DNA of 64,000 bases from Rhodopirellula bahusiensis (GCF_002727185.1 NZ_NIZW01000013.1:124001-188000); one strand, 5' to 3'; positions 28,279 to 37,779 are shown, counted from the first letter of the stretch. The notes: generated from the sequence alone by a model not told the origin. Made by a program: numbers and translations.

Positions 28279-28728
28279 ATGATGCGTGCCGAAGCGCAGC
28301 AACGACAGTATTCCGAGAGAACGCTCCAGCAGGTCCGTTTGGACAGTGTCCGCGCGCTATCAAAGGCAAGGTTCTGTCCGAAAAATAGTGAGATCGTTCG
28401 TTCGCAGTGTGTCGACGACCGAGCTGAATCCGACAACCAATTCGGCAATCAGCTCTGGTACTTCGAAGCCAAAGGCGTTGACGAAGGCCACCACCGCCAA
28501 GACGTCTTTGGCGTGATCGAATATCAAATTCAGTTCGGATTGCAGGAATTGGTCGAGGACGGGGTGTTTGACACGCCTCAAGAACGCGAAGGATTTCGCA
28601 GCTTGTACGACCGCGAAGTCAGTGGGCCATCCTGGCGTCACCCCGCTAATCGGCTGTTGTTGGCCGCGATGATCGCCGTCGCCGCTCTGACGTTGTTCCT
28701 GCTGACGCTGAAGAATCTTCTGGCGTGA
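28279..28728 (+). CDS. Unknown tail-anchored protein at the head of an ABC exporter operon
   Basis: 149 residues from ATG 28279; a GTG at 28249 would add ten residues and collide with the divergent ORF. The N-terminal 110 residues are soluble and charged (SVRALSKARFCPKNSEIV, GNQLWYFEAKGVDEGHHRQDV, then EYQIQFGLQELVEDGVFDTP). One membrane segment closes the protein (LLLAAMIAVAALTLFLLTL), with three or four residues after it, so it is a tail anchor with the bulk in the cytoplasm. The stop overlaps the GTG start of the ABC ATPase (GTGA at 28725-28728), so it is made together with that subunit. Family not recognised. Confidence 0.7.
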   Translation: MMRAEAQQRQYSERTLQQVRLDSVRALSKARFCPKNSEIVRSQCVDDRAESDNQFGNQLWYFEAKGVDEGHHRQDVFGVIEYQIQFGLQELVEDGVFDTPQEREGFRSLYDREVSGPSWRHPANRLLLAAMIAVAALTLFLLTLKNLLA

Positions 28729-29807
28729 GTTCTACTGTCGTCGAACCAACCGAGAGTTTCCCCGCCGCTGACGAAGTGCCCGTGAAGTTTGGCACGATTG
28801 TTTCCGTCAACGGTCTGCAAAAAATCTATCGCGGAAGTTGGCTGCGTTCGTCCCACGTCCATGCTCTGTCCGGAGTGACATTGAATGCTGACGCGGGGCA
28901 GGTGTTTGGTTTGCTCGGGCCAAATGGTGCGGGCAAGACGACGTTGATCAAAATTTTGCTGGGAGTCATTCGCTCGTCCGGCGGTTCGGCCAGCCTGTTC
29001 GGACTGCCCGCCGGATCGGCCGCCGCTCGTCGTCGCGTCGGCTACCTTCCCGAATCACTGCGAGTCGATCGGCATCACACCGCACGATCGGCGTTGAAGT
29101 ATTACGGACGACTGAGCGGTTTGGATGGAACGACGATCGGCAACCGCAGTGATGAGTTGTTGCAACTGGTCGGTTTGGCTGGTCGAGATCGCGAGCCGGT
29201 TCGTCGTTTCAGCAAAGGCATGCTGCAGCGTTTGGGTTTGGCGCAGGCCTTGATGCACGACCCTGATCTGTTGGTTCTGGATGAACCCACGGACGGATTG
29301 GACCCGGTCGGACGATCCGAAGTTCGCCGCGTGATCGAGCGTCTTCGAGACGCCGGCAAGACGATTTTTCTGAACAGCCACATTCTGCACGAAGTCGAAT
29401 TGGTTTGCACGCACTTGGCGATCATGGCGAAGGGCCGTGTGCTGGCCTCGGGACCCATCAACAATCTGAGCGGACCCGGGTTGGAAGTCGCAACATCTGA
29501 GTTGACCATCCACATGGAGATCGAGCTCGAACGATCCAACTTGGACAGATTGCAGAATCAATTGCAGCCAATGATGTCGGGCGATTCTGCATGGCAATTG
29601 GTTCGATCCAACAACACGAAGGATCTGTGGCGAGTTCAATTGAATTGCGATGATCAAGCCGACGTGGATGCCAGCGTGGATGTGGTTCGCGGTCTGGACG
29701 GATCGGTCGTGACCTTGCAACCGCACCGACACACGCTGGAAGACACCTTCATGCGATTGGTGCAGCAATCTGGATCTCCTGTTCCAGCCACGACATCGGC
29801 GTCGTGA
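28725..29807 (+). CDS. ABC transporter ATP-binding protein (ABC-2 export type)
   Basis: 360 residues from GTG 28725. Walker A is LGPNGAGKTTLIKILLG, the signature is RRFSKGMLQRLGLAQAL, and Walker B runs LLVLDEPTDGLDP; the His switch is in FLNSHILHEVE. The 110 residues behind the nucleotide-binding domain are typical of ABC-2 type ATPases such as CcmA/GldA-like proteins. It energises the permease encoded 73 bases downstream. Confidence 0.95.
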   Translation: MSSTVVEPTESFPAADEVPVKFGTIVSVNGLQKIYRGSWLRSSHVHALSGVTLNADAGQVFGLLGPNGAGKTTLIKILLGVIRSSGGSASLFGLPAGSAAARRRVGYLPESLRVDRHHTARSALKYYGRLSGLDGTTIGNRSDELLQLVGLAGRDREPVRRFSKGMLQRLGLAQALMHDPDLLVLDEPTDGLDPVGRSEVRRVIERLRDAGKTIFLNSHILHEVELVCTHLAIMAKGRVLASGPINNLSGPGLEVATSELTIHMEIELERSNLDRLQNQLQPMMSGDSAWQLVRSNNTKDLWRVQLNCDDQADVDASVDVVRGLDGSVVTLQPHRHTLEDTFMRLVQQSGSPVPATTSAS

Positions 29808-29868
29808 TCTCGGCGGCTTCGTCTCGTGTCGGAAAATCGGCGACACCCTCTGTTTTGAATACGATCCC

Positions 29869-29873
29869 GGGAG
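29869..29873 (+). promoter_or_regulatory. Ribosome binding site for a TTG start
   Basis: GGGAG seven bases before TTG at 29881. The only nearby ATG (29876) runs into a stop after two codons, so the TTG is the likely start of the permease. Confidence 0.65.
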
Positions 29874-29880
29874 AGATGCT

Positions 29881-32454
29881 TTGAATTGGCGACCTTATTT
29901 CGCCGTCGTTTGGGATTCGTTTCACGCGGCGATGGCCTCGCGAGTTCTTTGGGCCGCGATGCTGGCAATCTGGATACTGCTGGCGATGCTTGCGCCAATC
30001 GGAGTCCGCGAAGACTACACGACGACGTTCCGCTTCTTCGACGTTTACAACGGAACGCGAATGAAGGCCATGCTTGCTCAAGGCATGGTCGACCCAAAGC
30101 AAGAGGACGCTCCGTTGGGCCGAATCGCGGCGGCGATGCCAGAGGAATTGTCGCGAAAGCTGAAGCGTGTTGGCGAAGGTGATGAGGTCCGGATTCCTTT
30201 GCCGATGTTGACCGACGCTTTGAACGAATTGATCGACCAGGAGTTCAAACTTGCGAAAGGCAATCCGGACGCCGACGGCGATTCGGCTGATGCAGCAAGT
30301 GATGCAGCTGATTCGCGACATTGGTACGACGCGAGTGCTTGGGAAGAGACCGTTCGGCTTCGCGAGCTGCGTGAACTAGACGAAAAGCCGGTTGAGGAAC
30401 TCTCCGATTCATTGGTTCGACGTCGTGCTCGGCTTCGGATCGAGGCCGCTTTGCCGGGCGTCTTCGAGGCTCGAAGTGCGCGATCAGTGTTGCTGACGTA
30501 TGGCACATTGGATTTTCCGACCGGTTTCGAGATCGACCGAACTCAGTTTGAGTCCCTGTTCAACCAATTTGTCATTCCGACTTTGGTTCATTGGCTTCTC
30601 GGTTTCGTATTGGTTTTCCTAGGCATTCTTGTCACCGCGTCCATGATCCCAGACATGTTGCAAACGGGATCGTTGCACTTGTTGTTGAGCAAACCGGTCT
30701 CGCGACCCGCCTTGCTGATCGCAAAGTTTGTTGGCGGATGCGCGTTCGTATTCTTATGCGTGGCTCAGTTGGTCATCGGTTTGTACTTGATCGCTGGGAT
30801 GCGACTTGAAATTTGGAACCCGCGAATCTTGTGGTGCATCCCCGTCGCGGTGTTCTTGTTTGCAGTGTTCTTCAGTGTTTCTGTTCCGGCTGGTTTGAAG
30901 TGGCGATCGCCAATCATCTCGATCGCGGCGGCAGGTGCGTTGGCAGCGATTTGCTTGGTGTTCAGCATCATTGCGGGTGTGTTTGACACGCGGATTGTTC
31001 AACCTGACCGTGTCGCTGGATTGGTTCGTGCCGGCGATGATTTGCTGTCGGTCACCAACGGCGGTGGACTGAACCGAATGGATGAAGAACAGTCTCAATG
31101 GGTTCCTGTGATTGATGGCAAGGCGATGTCCAACGATCGCGTCTTGCGACCCGTCGCGATTGATGCAGACCACGTGCTGACGGCAAGAATCCGCAACGGG
31201 AAGTTCAATCCGTTTGGTTCAGGGTCGCTCGACCTCATCGTGCTAGCTCGTGACAACGATTGGAAACCGCAACCGGGGTTGCGTTTGCCAACGGCGACCG
31301 AACGCTTGATTCCAATCGGCGTGACGGACAAGTCTGGCTCAGGGCACACACTCGCGGTCAACACAGCAGACCTGTTGATCACACACAATCGAGACATTCT
31401 GTCTTCGATTGGAAAGAAGGTGGAAGACGATTCCGACGAGTCAAATGCGGAGGATAACGATGGCGAAGACGGTCGTTCACCTCGCGGTCAATCATCGAAT
31501 TCCATCGGCGCTTGGTTGAGCACGCTGGTGACGATGCAAGGTGGTGCGACGGAGGAGTTCGTCTCGATTCTGCCGAGGAACGTGGCGCTCAGTCCGCCGA
31601 TCCGTTTGGCTGTGCCATTGAGCGCGGATCAATCGTCTGAAGGGAACTCGAGCGAATCGACGGGGTTGCTGATTTTGAATGGCAGTCAATTGCAGTTGCT
31701 GGAACCCGATGGCGATCCAACGGAGAACGTATGGCAACGCAACCACACGGCGGATTTGCTTCGGTCTGACACACCCTTGCCTCCCGTGTTGGCGGCGTCA
31801 GATCAGTTTGTGATCGCCAGCACCGGCGACGAGGTGGCTCGCTTGTTTGATCTTAGCGAATTGGAAGAGATTTACGCGGGCGATTGGCCCGATGAAATCG
31901 CACCTCTTGCCATTCACGCGGTCGCCGATGATTTGTTCTTTGTCGTGACCACGGAAGGCAATGGCCACTTGCTGAGCGTGATCGAGAGAGAAGCGACGGA
32001 GGCGGACGATTCAACAATACAGTTGCAAATCATCTCGACACTGCCGGTCGACGACATCGAAACGGCAATGGTGGAATTCGCGGCGGACTCGACCTCGGTC
32101 CAGCTGATCGTCGCGCACAATGTCGACCGAATCAGTGAGTTTGAAATCAGCAATCAATCTGGTTCTTGGGGACTCACCCTGAGCCGCAGCATCGAACCCG
32201 AACGCTCGTTCTGGAGAAATGTGGATCGTTATGGGATTGGGTTGTTGGAATTGCTGACGCCTCAGGTCCTGGCGCTTGGCGATACCACCGCCGGAATGGT
32301 TTCTGGGAAGAAGGCTTTCATTATCGGCGGTGGTGATATGGAAACTGGCGAAGTGGTTCGATACGGCATCGCCACACCGATCATCAGTTGCGGTGTATTC
32401 ATCATCGCGATGATGCTGCTGAGCTGCCTCTACTTTGCTCGCAGCGACTTCTAA
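29881..32454 (+). CDS. ABC-2 type permease with very large extracytoplasmic domain
   Basis: 857 residues from TTG. One membrane helix at about 18-40, a helical soluble region to about 230, then five or so membrane helices between about 235 and 375, including MIPDMLQTGSLHLLLSKPVS, a typical ABC-2 permease loop. Residues about 376-825 form a single large soluble domain with repeated short beta segments (LLSVTNGGGLNRMDEEQ, VIASTGDEVARLFDLSEL, FFVVTTEGNGHLLSVIERE, VQLIVAHNVDRISEFEI), which reads like a beta-propeller. A last membrane helix (IISCGVFIIAMMLLSCLYF) ends the protein. ABC-2 permeases normally have about 250-400 residues, so the inserted domain is exceptional. Partner of the preceding ATPase; substrate unknown. 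Confidence 0.85.
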   Translation: MNWRPYFAVVWDSFHAAMASRVLWAAMLAIWILLAMLAPIGVREDYTTTFRFFDVYNGTRMKAMLAQGMVDPKQEDAPLGRIAAAMPEELSRKLKRVGEGDEVRIPLPMLTDALNELIDQEFKLAKGNPDADGDSADAASDAADSRHWYDASAWEETVRLRELRELDEKPVEELSDSLVRRRARLRIEAALPGVFEARSARSVLLTYGTLDFPTGFEIDRTQFESLFNQFVIPTLVHWLLGFVLVFLGILVTASMIPDMLQTGSLHLLLSKPVSRPALLIAKFVGGCAFVFLCVAQLVIGLYLIAGMRLEIWNPRILWCIPVAVFLFAVFFSVSVPAGLKWRSPIISIAAAGALAAICLVFSIIAGVFDTRIVQPDRVAGLVRAGDDLLSVTNGGGLNRMDEEQSQWVPVIDGKAMSNDRVLRPVAIDADHVLTARIRNGKFNPFGSGSLDLIVLARDNDWKPQPGLRLPTATERLIPIGVTDKSGSGHTLAVNTADLLITHNRDILSSIGKKVEDDSDESNAEDNDGEDGRSPRGQSSNSIGAWLSTLVTMQGGATEEFVSILPRNVALSPPIRLAVPLSADQSSEGNSSESTGLLILNGSQLQLLEPDGDPTENVWQRNHTADLLRSDTPLPPVLAASDQFVIASTGDEVARLFDLSELEEIYAGDWPDEIAPLAIHAVADDLFFVVTTEGNGHLLSVIEREATEADDSTIQLQIISTLPVDDIETAMVEFAADSTSVQLIVAHNVDRISEFEISNQSGSWGLTLSRSIEPERSFWRNVDRYGIGLLELLTPQVLALGDTTAGMVSGKKAFIIGGGDMETGEVVRYGIATPIISCGVFIIAMMLLSCLYFARSDF

Positions 32455-32699
32455 ATTTGGTCGAGGACGCAGCGGCTACTCGCGTAAAAAGGTCCAGGAT
32501 CTCTTTCCTTGGGCGGGAACCGACCCAACATTTGGAGCGTTCCTAAGCCGGAAATCCGATTGTGACGATTGGGCCGTTTGACGGAACTTGAAGTCAATGG
32601 CCACCACGTATTGCCGCGGAAGTATCGCAGTCGGTCACAAAAGGGGGCTAGTCTTGTTGTGCCCCGCTTTCCAAATCATTTCATGTTTCACTCTCAGGT

Positions 32700-32705
32700 G
32701 GGGAG
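32700..32705 (+). promoter_or_regulatory. Ribosome binding site fixing the response regulator start
   Basis: GGGGAG seven bases before ATG 32713. The longer in-frame start at 32569 has no such site and would add 48 residues ahead of the receiver fold. Confidence 0.75.
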
Positions 32706-32712
32706 AATCCGC

Positions 32713-33138
32713 ATGTGCAGTACTGAACGAATACTATTCGTGGATGATGACACCATCGTCTTACGCGTGCTCAGACGTAGCATGGAAAGTGACTACGAAG
32801 TTGAGACCGCCGAATCAGGCCTTAGGGCTCTTGAAATTCTGCGAAGCGAAACGCCAATCAGTTGTGTTGTGAGCGATATGCGTATGCCCATGATGGATGG
32901 CGTCGAATTGGTGAAGAAGATCGCAGCGGAATGGCCAACTATTCCCTGCATTATTCTGACTGGTAATCAAGACGAAGAGAGCGAACAACGGGCACTCGAA
33001 GAATCGAACGTCTATCGATTGATGAACAAACCCTCGCCACGTGGTGAAATCATTGAGGCGATCGAGGGTGCATTGCAGCTCGGTAAAGGAAAACAAATTC
33101 CACCACAATCAGATGCTCATTTTACGATCAGTGCTTGA
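32713..33138 (+). CDS. Single-domain response regulator
   Basis: 141 residues, a receiver domain only. Acidic pocket Asp11-Asp12 in ILFVDDDT, phospho-acceptor Asp55 in CVVSDMRMPMMDG, switch Thr83 in IILTGNQDE, and Lys106 in RLMNKPSP. There is no output domain, so it acts through protein contact or passes phosphate on. Its TGA overlaps the TTG of the following histidine kinase (TTGA at 33135-33138). Confidence 0.94.
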   Translation: MCSTERILFVDDDTIVLRVLRRSMESDYEVETAESGLRALEILRSETPISCVVSDMRMPMMDGVELVKKIAAEWPTIPCIILTGNQDEESEQRALEESNVYRLMNKPSPRGEIIEAIEGALQLGKGKQIPPQSDAHFTISA

Positions 33139-36100
33139 TCGCCTATTGGTTTGAGACGCCCAAATGGCGTCTGGTGATCCTACCCCCAGAAAGTGTCATG
33201 AAGCGTTCACTCACTCTCGCACTAGTGGTTGCTTGCGTCGGAATTGCTACGACGGCCGCCACGTTAAACATCGTGCGACGTTCAGCAATGCGTCACGACC
33301 GAGAACGCTTCGAACACCTGGCGGACCGTTTGCACGGTGAGTTTCAGCGTCGAATGCAACAGAGCGAATTGGCGCTGGTCGCAGTCCAGTGCCTTTTTTC
33401 ATCGAGCGATTCCGTACGGTATGACGAATTCACCAACCTTCTGTCGCAGATCGACTTTGATGATGAATTTTTAGGTGCTGAGGCGTTTGGATATCTCGAG
33501 GTCGTGCCTGACACTCCAGAAGCCTTGGAAACACTCAGCGACGAGTTGGTTGAATCCGGATTGCCCGCGTTGCATTTGATGACGCCCAAGGTAGCCGGAG
33601 TTCCTTACGATCGAGTTGGTGACGAACGCCTGATTCCTGCTCATTTTATCGTCAAATTTGTACAGCCCGGGACGCGATTCACAAAAGTGATTGGGTTCGA
33701 CATGGGCGAAGACCTGTCTCGCCGTAGAACTGCGGAATTGTCCGCACGCACGGGGCAAGCACAGATCACCCCCAGGTTGCAGTTAGTGGGTGCGGATCCG
33801 GATGAGGCGAACTTCCTCTTCATGGTTCCACACTACCGTGGGATGCCCACAACCGAAGAAGAAAGGCTGGCCTCGATCGTCGGTTGGGTCGGGATGGTGA
33901 TCGATTCATCAGCTGTCTTTGAGGGTTTGGAATCTGCAACCGGATGCGAACTTGGATACCGCTTGTTCATTCATGAAGGATCGTCGGGAGAGTATGAGGT
34001 TGCATCAAGTGGCGAGTTGAGCAACTCCTACGCGAGTGAATTCAAACATCATGCTTCGGAGCGAATCGCTGGACAACGTTGGGACATCGAGATGTTCCCG
34101 ACCCAGGCTTTTACGACCACCACTGCTTCGCTGGTTTGGACCATTGGGCTGGGCGGGGCCTGCTGCACCATTTTGGTTTCGTCACTCGTGCTTGTGTTAA
34201 GTTCGAGCGCTTATCGAGCCAATCGAACGGCAGCTCGAATGACCGTTGATCTGCGAAAGCTGGCGATGGTCGCGAAACGAACGACCAATTCGGTCATCAT
34301 CACGGACGTCAATCGAAAGATTACCTGGGTTAATGAAGGATTCACTCGCATCAGCGGTTATGAGTTTGAGGAAGTTGTTGGAAAGAGCCCGGGCAGCTTT
34401 CTTCAATGCGAGGAAACTGATCCCGGAACGATTGCATGCATCCGCTCATCTCTTAGTAGGCAGCAGGGTTTCCATGGAGAACTCTTGAATCGTAGGAAGA
34501 ATGGCGACCACTACTGGGTCAATCTCGATATTCAGCCTCTTCTCGATGATGACGGCGAACACATTGGATATTTGGCCATCAAGAATGATGTCACCGAAGC
34601 CCATGAATCTGCTGAAGAACTGAAGCAAGCGACCAAACGAATCGAGTATGCTCTCGACGGAGGCCGGATGTCCATCTGGGACTGGGATGTGGCGAATGAA
34701 ATCGTGTTCTACGACAGTCGTTGCCAAGCGATCACGGGCCATAGTTGTTCAAAAGAAGGCGATCTAATTGAACTTTGGTTCGCTCGCGTTCACAAGGATG
34801 ATCTTGAATACGTCCAGGGCGAAGTCGGTCGCTGTATTGCTGGCGAAACCGACGTCTTTCAGATCGAATGGAGATGCAAGCGTCCAGATGGAAAGTACAA
34901 CTGGCTGTTTGCAAGGGGACAGGCCGTCGCCCGCGATCAACACGGGAAGGCGAGTTTCATGGCTGGAACGACCATGGAAATCAATGAGCGTAAACGGGTT
35001 GAAATGGCGCTCGTCGAGAACACAAAGCGTTCGCAGGCGATGTTCTATTCCTCACAGGATGCAATCTTGTTCCTGTCGGATCGCGAACTCCTGGATTGCA
35101 ATCCGAGGGCTCTGGAGTTGTTCGGTTTCGATAGCGTCGAAGCGATGCGCAACGTGGACGTGATGGCTCTCTCCCCGGAGTTTCAGCCGGATGGAAAGCG
35201 ATCCGATCTTGAAGCTGATCGAATCATGCAAATGATCCGCCATACAGGAAAGAAGCACTTCGAATGGACTTATCAAACGAGAGACGGTAGGGCGTTTGAA
35301 TGTGATATCTCCGCTGTCTCGTTTGAACTTTCTGGACGACTCTACGAACAAGCTGTGATTCGGGACATCTCCAGCAAGAAGGAAATGCAGCGTCAATTGT
35401 CACAAACGCAGAAGCTGGAGAGCATCGGACAGCTTGCGGCCGGAGTTGCGCACGAGATCAACACCCCGATGCAGTGCGTGTTCGGAAACGTTGAATATTT
35501 GAATTCGGCTTTCGACAAAGCTTTCAACCTGATCAACGCCTATCGTGAACTGCGTGAGGACGATGAACCAAGTGAGCTGGCGCAGCAAGTCGTTCCAAAA
35601 GCCGAAGCGTCATGTCGCTTCGATGCGTTGCAACGCAACATCACTGAATCCATCCAAGAAGCGCATGATGCGTCAAACCGTGTCATTGATATCGTTCGAG
35701 CAATGAAGACGATGTCGCATCCCGGAACCTCGGACAAGAGCGTGATGGATTTGAATCAGCTGATCCGAGACGCAACCACAGTGGCGAGAAACCATTGGAA
35801 GTACGTTGCCAATTTGGAACTAGAACTCGACGACACAATTAGTCCGCTGCCGATGTTCCCTGCACAAATGAGTCAGGTGATTCTAAACTTGGTGGTCAAC
35901 TCCGCGGACGCAATCGAGGAACTCATTGGCAGCGAATCCCGCGAACTGGGGAACATCACCGTTGCAACTCGCAAGGTTGGAGAAGATGTCCAAATCATTG
36001 TGAGCGACACGGGCACCGGTATGCCAGAGAGTATCAAGTGTCGAGTTTTTGACCCGTTCTTCACGACCAAAGATGTCGGGAAGGGAACGGGGCAGGGACT

Positions 36101-36290
36101 GGCAATTGCATATGACGTGGTCGTCAACCAGCATGGCGGAACAATCAAGGTGGACTCGACGCCCGGCAAGGGGACTCAGTTCACAATCACGTTGTCGCCG
36201 TTGGTTGAATCCGATTCATTGCTCATTGCTGCCGGTGGTTCCGAAGACTCATCGACGGCTGGTGGGTTGGTGGAAGCAATCGTCGGCTAG
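33135..36290 (+). CDS. CHASE-PAS-PAS-PAS sensor histidine kinase
   Basis: 1051 residues from TTG 33135; ATG 33198 is an alternative start that places the first membrane helix directly after MKRS. Layout: membrane helix (about 24-45), CHASE-type extracytoplasmic sensor (about 60-320), second helix (about 333-357), three PAS domains (about 376-495, 503-625, 631-755; the first has TNSVIITDVNRKITWVNEGF), HisKA with His773 in AAGVAHEINTPMQ, HATPase with NLVVNSADAIEE, VSDTGTGMP and GTGQGLAIAYD. The H box is of the NtrB/ZraS type. It forms a two-component pair with the coupled receiver protein. CHASE domains usually sense small extracellular molecules. The stop shares CTAG with the convergent gene. 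Confidence 0.93.
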   Translation: MIAYWFETPKWRLVILPPESVMKRSLTLALVVACVGIATTAATLNIVRRSAMRHDRERFEHLADRLHGEFQRRMQQSELALVAVQCLFSSSDSVRYDEFTNLLSQIDFDDEFLGAEAFGYLEVVPDTPEALETLSDELVESGLPALHLMTPKVAGVPYDRVGDERLIPAHFIVKFVQPGTRFTKVIGFDMGEDLSRRRTAELSARTGQAQITPRLQLVGADPDEANFLFMVPHYRGMPTTEEERLASIVGWVGMVIDSSAVFEGLESATGCELGYRLFIHEGSSGEYEVASSGELSNSYASEFKHHASERIAGQRWDIEMFPTQAFTTTTASLVWTIGLGGACCTILVSSLVLVLSSSAYRANRTAARMTVDLRKLAMVAKRTTNSVIITDVNRKITWVNEGFTRISGYEFEEVVGKSPGSFLQCEETDPGTIACIRSSLSRQQGFHGELLNRRKNGDHYWVNLDIQPLLDDDGEHIGYLAIKNDVTEAHESAEELKQATKRIEYALDGGRMSIWDWDVANEIVFYDSRCQAITGHSCSKEGDLIELWFARVHKDDLEYVQGEVGRCIAGETDVFQIEWRCKRPDGKYNWLFARGQAVARDQHGKASFMAGTTMEINERKRVEMALVENTKRSQAMFYSSQDAILFLSDRELLDCNPRALELFGFDSVEAMRNVDVMALSPEFQPDGKRSDLEADRIMQMIRHTGKKHFEWTYQTRDGRAFECDISAVSFELSGRLYEQAVIRDISSKKEMQRQLSQTQKLESIGQLAAGVAHEINTPMQCVFGNVEYLNSAFDKAFNLINAYRELREDDEPSELAQQVVPKAEASCRFDALQRNITESIQEAHDASNRVIDIVRAMKTMSHPGTSDKSVMDLNQLIRDATTVARNHWKYVANLELELDDTISPLPMFPAQMSQVILNLVVNSADAIEELIGSESRELGNITVATRKVGEDVQIIVSDTGTGMPESIKCRVFDPFFTTKDVGKGTGQGLAIAYDVVVNQHGGTIKVDSTPGKGTQFTITLSPLVESDSLLIAAGGSEDSSTAGGLVEAIVG

Positions 36291-37195
36291 TTCAGATTCT
36301 CGTCGCTAAGATTGGTATCTGTATCGACAGGATCAATTGGTCTCGCGAACAGAATGCCTTCCAGGCGATCGTAGTGCTGGTTGCCTGTGGCTTCTTCAGT
36401 TCCGAGTTGGTTGTACCAGCGTTTGCTGGTGAGGCTCCACTTGTAGCCGTTCGCGTTTCCCTGCCTGTCCAGTCGAAACCGCATGACACCGGAACCGATT
36501 CCCGAGTTGTCGATCGCCGTGACCCGACCGTCAACTTGATGGCGAGTGTCGAGTCGTTTTGTATGGGCTCCTTGTGAGGAGTCGAAAACGCGGACCTGGA
36601 TCGAGGTCTCGCTTTCCGCTTGCTTGACGTCCCAAGCGATCATGATGTGCCCCGTCGTCGATTTCCCGCGGCGGATCCGCCATTCGTCGTCGTAGCGAGC
36701 AACGATTATGTCGCCCTGCATCAGATCCTCGGGCGAACGAAAAACCAGCCAATCGTCCGGTTGCTGTTTTTCAAGGTAGTCGTAGAACAATCCAGCCAAC
36801 GGACGTGTCATCCACATCCGACCGTTCTCGGCGGAAGGAATCGATGTGCGGTTCTTCTTCAGATAGCTATTGATCCGTCGGTAGTGATCCGGCAACGCAT
36901 TCTTCAGCACAACCTCACATACAAATCCGCTGCAATCAAATTTGACAATTCCTCGATCGAGATCGATCACGCTTTGCTTGCGGTGTGTGTATTGCGTCTC
37001 CTTCAGTCTCGACCAGACGTCTTTCGTTTCATTGACCAGAAGAACTCGCGGGGTGTTTCCGGCAATTGGCGTCGTGTCAATGACAACGTTCTCAAGCGTC
37101 GAAGCACTTGTTGCAGCTGTCGGCGATGCGACCTCTGATAAAACGAGAACTGCGAGCAGAAGCGTCGATTGGAGCATGATTTGGATGTGCAGCAA
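36287..37195 (-). CDS. Secreted NlpC/P60-like cysteine peptidase
   Basis: 302 residues; ATG 37177 would give a shorter signal peptide. Signal peptide MLQSTLLLAVLVLSEV with cleavage near SPTAA. The NlpC/P60 pattern is visible: Cys88 in KFDCSGFVCEVV, the GD strand in LMQGDIIVARYDD (161-162), and His183 in TGHIMIAWDV. A Gly/Arg-rich beta tail follows to the end. Such enzymes cut peptide bonds in cell-wall stems or act as amidases; planctomycete walls do contain peptidoglycan. Substrate is inferred. It is the last gene of a long minus-strand run, 45 bases behind the HELGH protein. Its stop shares CTAG with the convergent kinase. Confidence 0.75.
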   Translation of the reverse strand: MLHIQIMLQSTLLLAVLVLSEVASPTAATSASTLENVVIDTTPIAGNTPRVLLVNETKDVWSRLKETQYTHRKQSVIDLDRGIVKFDCSGFVCEVVLKNALPDHYRRINSYLKKNRTSIPSAENGRMWMTRPLAGLFYDYLEKQQPDDWLVFRSPEDLMQGDIIVARYDDEWRIRRGKSTTGHIMIAWDVKQAESETSIQVRVFDSSQGAHTKRLDTRHQVDGRVTAIDNSGIGSGVMRFRLDRQGNANGYKWSLTSKRWYNQLGTEEATGNQHYDRLEGILFARPIDPVDTDTNLSDENLN

Positions 37196-37240
37196 GTGTA
37201 TCGAAGTGAAATGCCAACGCCGCGGCTGCCGAATACAAGG

Positions 37241-37771
37241 TCACCTGGACGCGGTGTCGGCGGATTCGGATTCCTGTGAGTGATTGGTGGGCTGGTTTTC
37301 GCTCAACAACATCACGCAATCATTGCGGAAGCGCACGTAGCCTAAGCTAATGGTGAGGACGCAGTAGGTCGCGAGGGATATCGACGATGCGCCAGATTCG
37401 AGTAGACGCGAAGTGTCCAAGTGCGGATCCCCTGCCAGCCAGGCTAAAGCTAGGTAGGTTCCGTTTGCAAGGATACAGAAGTCGGCCACAAACCACGCCG
37501 AACGCCAACGAATGATGACTGCGGCAACAATCGGAATAGCCACCCCAACGATTGGTCCCGACCACAGCGTCAGCAACGGAGATGGATCGGGCGAGTGAAT
37601 TGAGTACGGGAGGTGCCACGGCCGCAGGTCGGCATCCACCAACGTCGCACCACCACTCCATCCGCCGAAGATGTGACCCAGTTCGTGCGTCATCGTCATC
37701 ACGACCCAGCTCGTCAGCAACAAGCCGGCAAACCGTCCGAATAGACGAAGCGAATGAGGCGGATGTGGCAT
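37241..37771 (-). CDS. Small membrane metalloprotease-like protein (HELGH motif)
   Basis: 176 residues from ATG 37771, eight bases behind the preceding stop; the longer frame to 37945 would overlap the epimerase gene by 166 bases. The HExxH zinc motif HELGH (29-33) sits at the end of the first membrane helix (FAGLLLTSWVVMTMTHELGH), as in M50-type site-2 proteases and their relatives. Three more hydrophobic segments follow. A third zinc ligand, Asp in WLAGDPHLDTSRLLESG, is placed as in M50 proteins. Whether it is an active protease is open. Confidence 0.75.
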   Translation of the reverse strand: MPHPPHSLRLFGRFAGLLLTSWVVMTMTHELGHIFGGWSGGATLVDADLRPWHLPYSIHSPDPSPLLTLWSGPIVGVAIPIVAAVIIRWRSAWFVADFCILANGTYLALAWLAGDPHLDTSRLLESGASSISLATYCVLTISLGYVRFRNDCVMLLSENQPTNHSQESESADTASR

Positions 37772-37779
37772 AGCGAGGA

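Noticed and set aside
29055-29846. 263-codon minus-strand open frame
   Set aside because: Mirror of the ABC ATPase gene; Gln/His/Arg-rich without recognisable fold.
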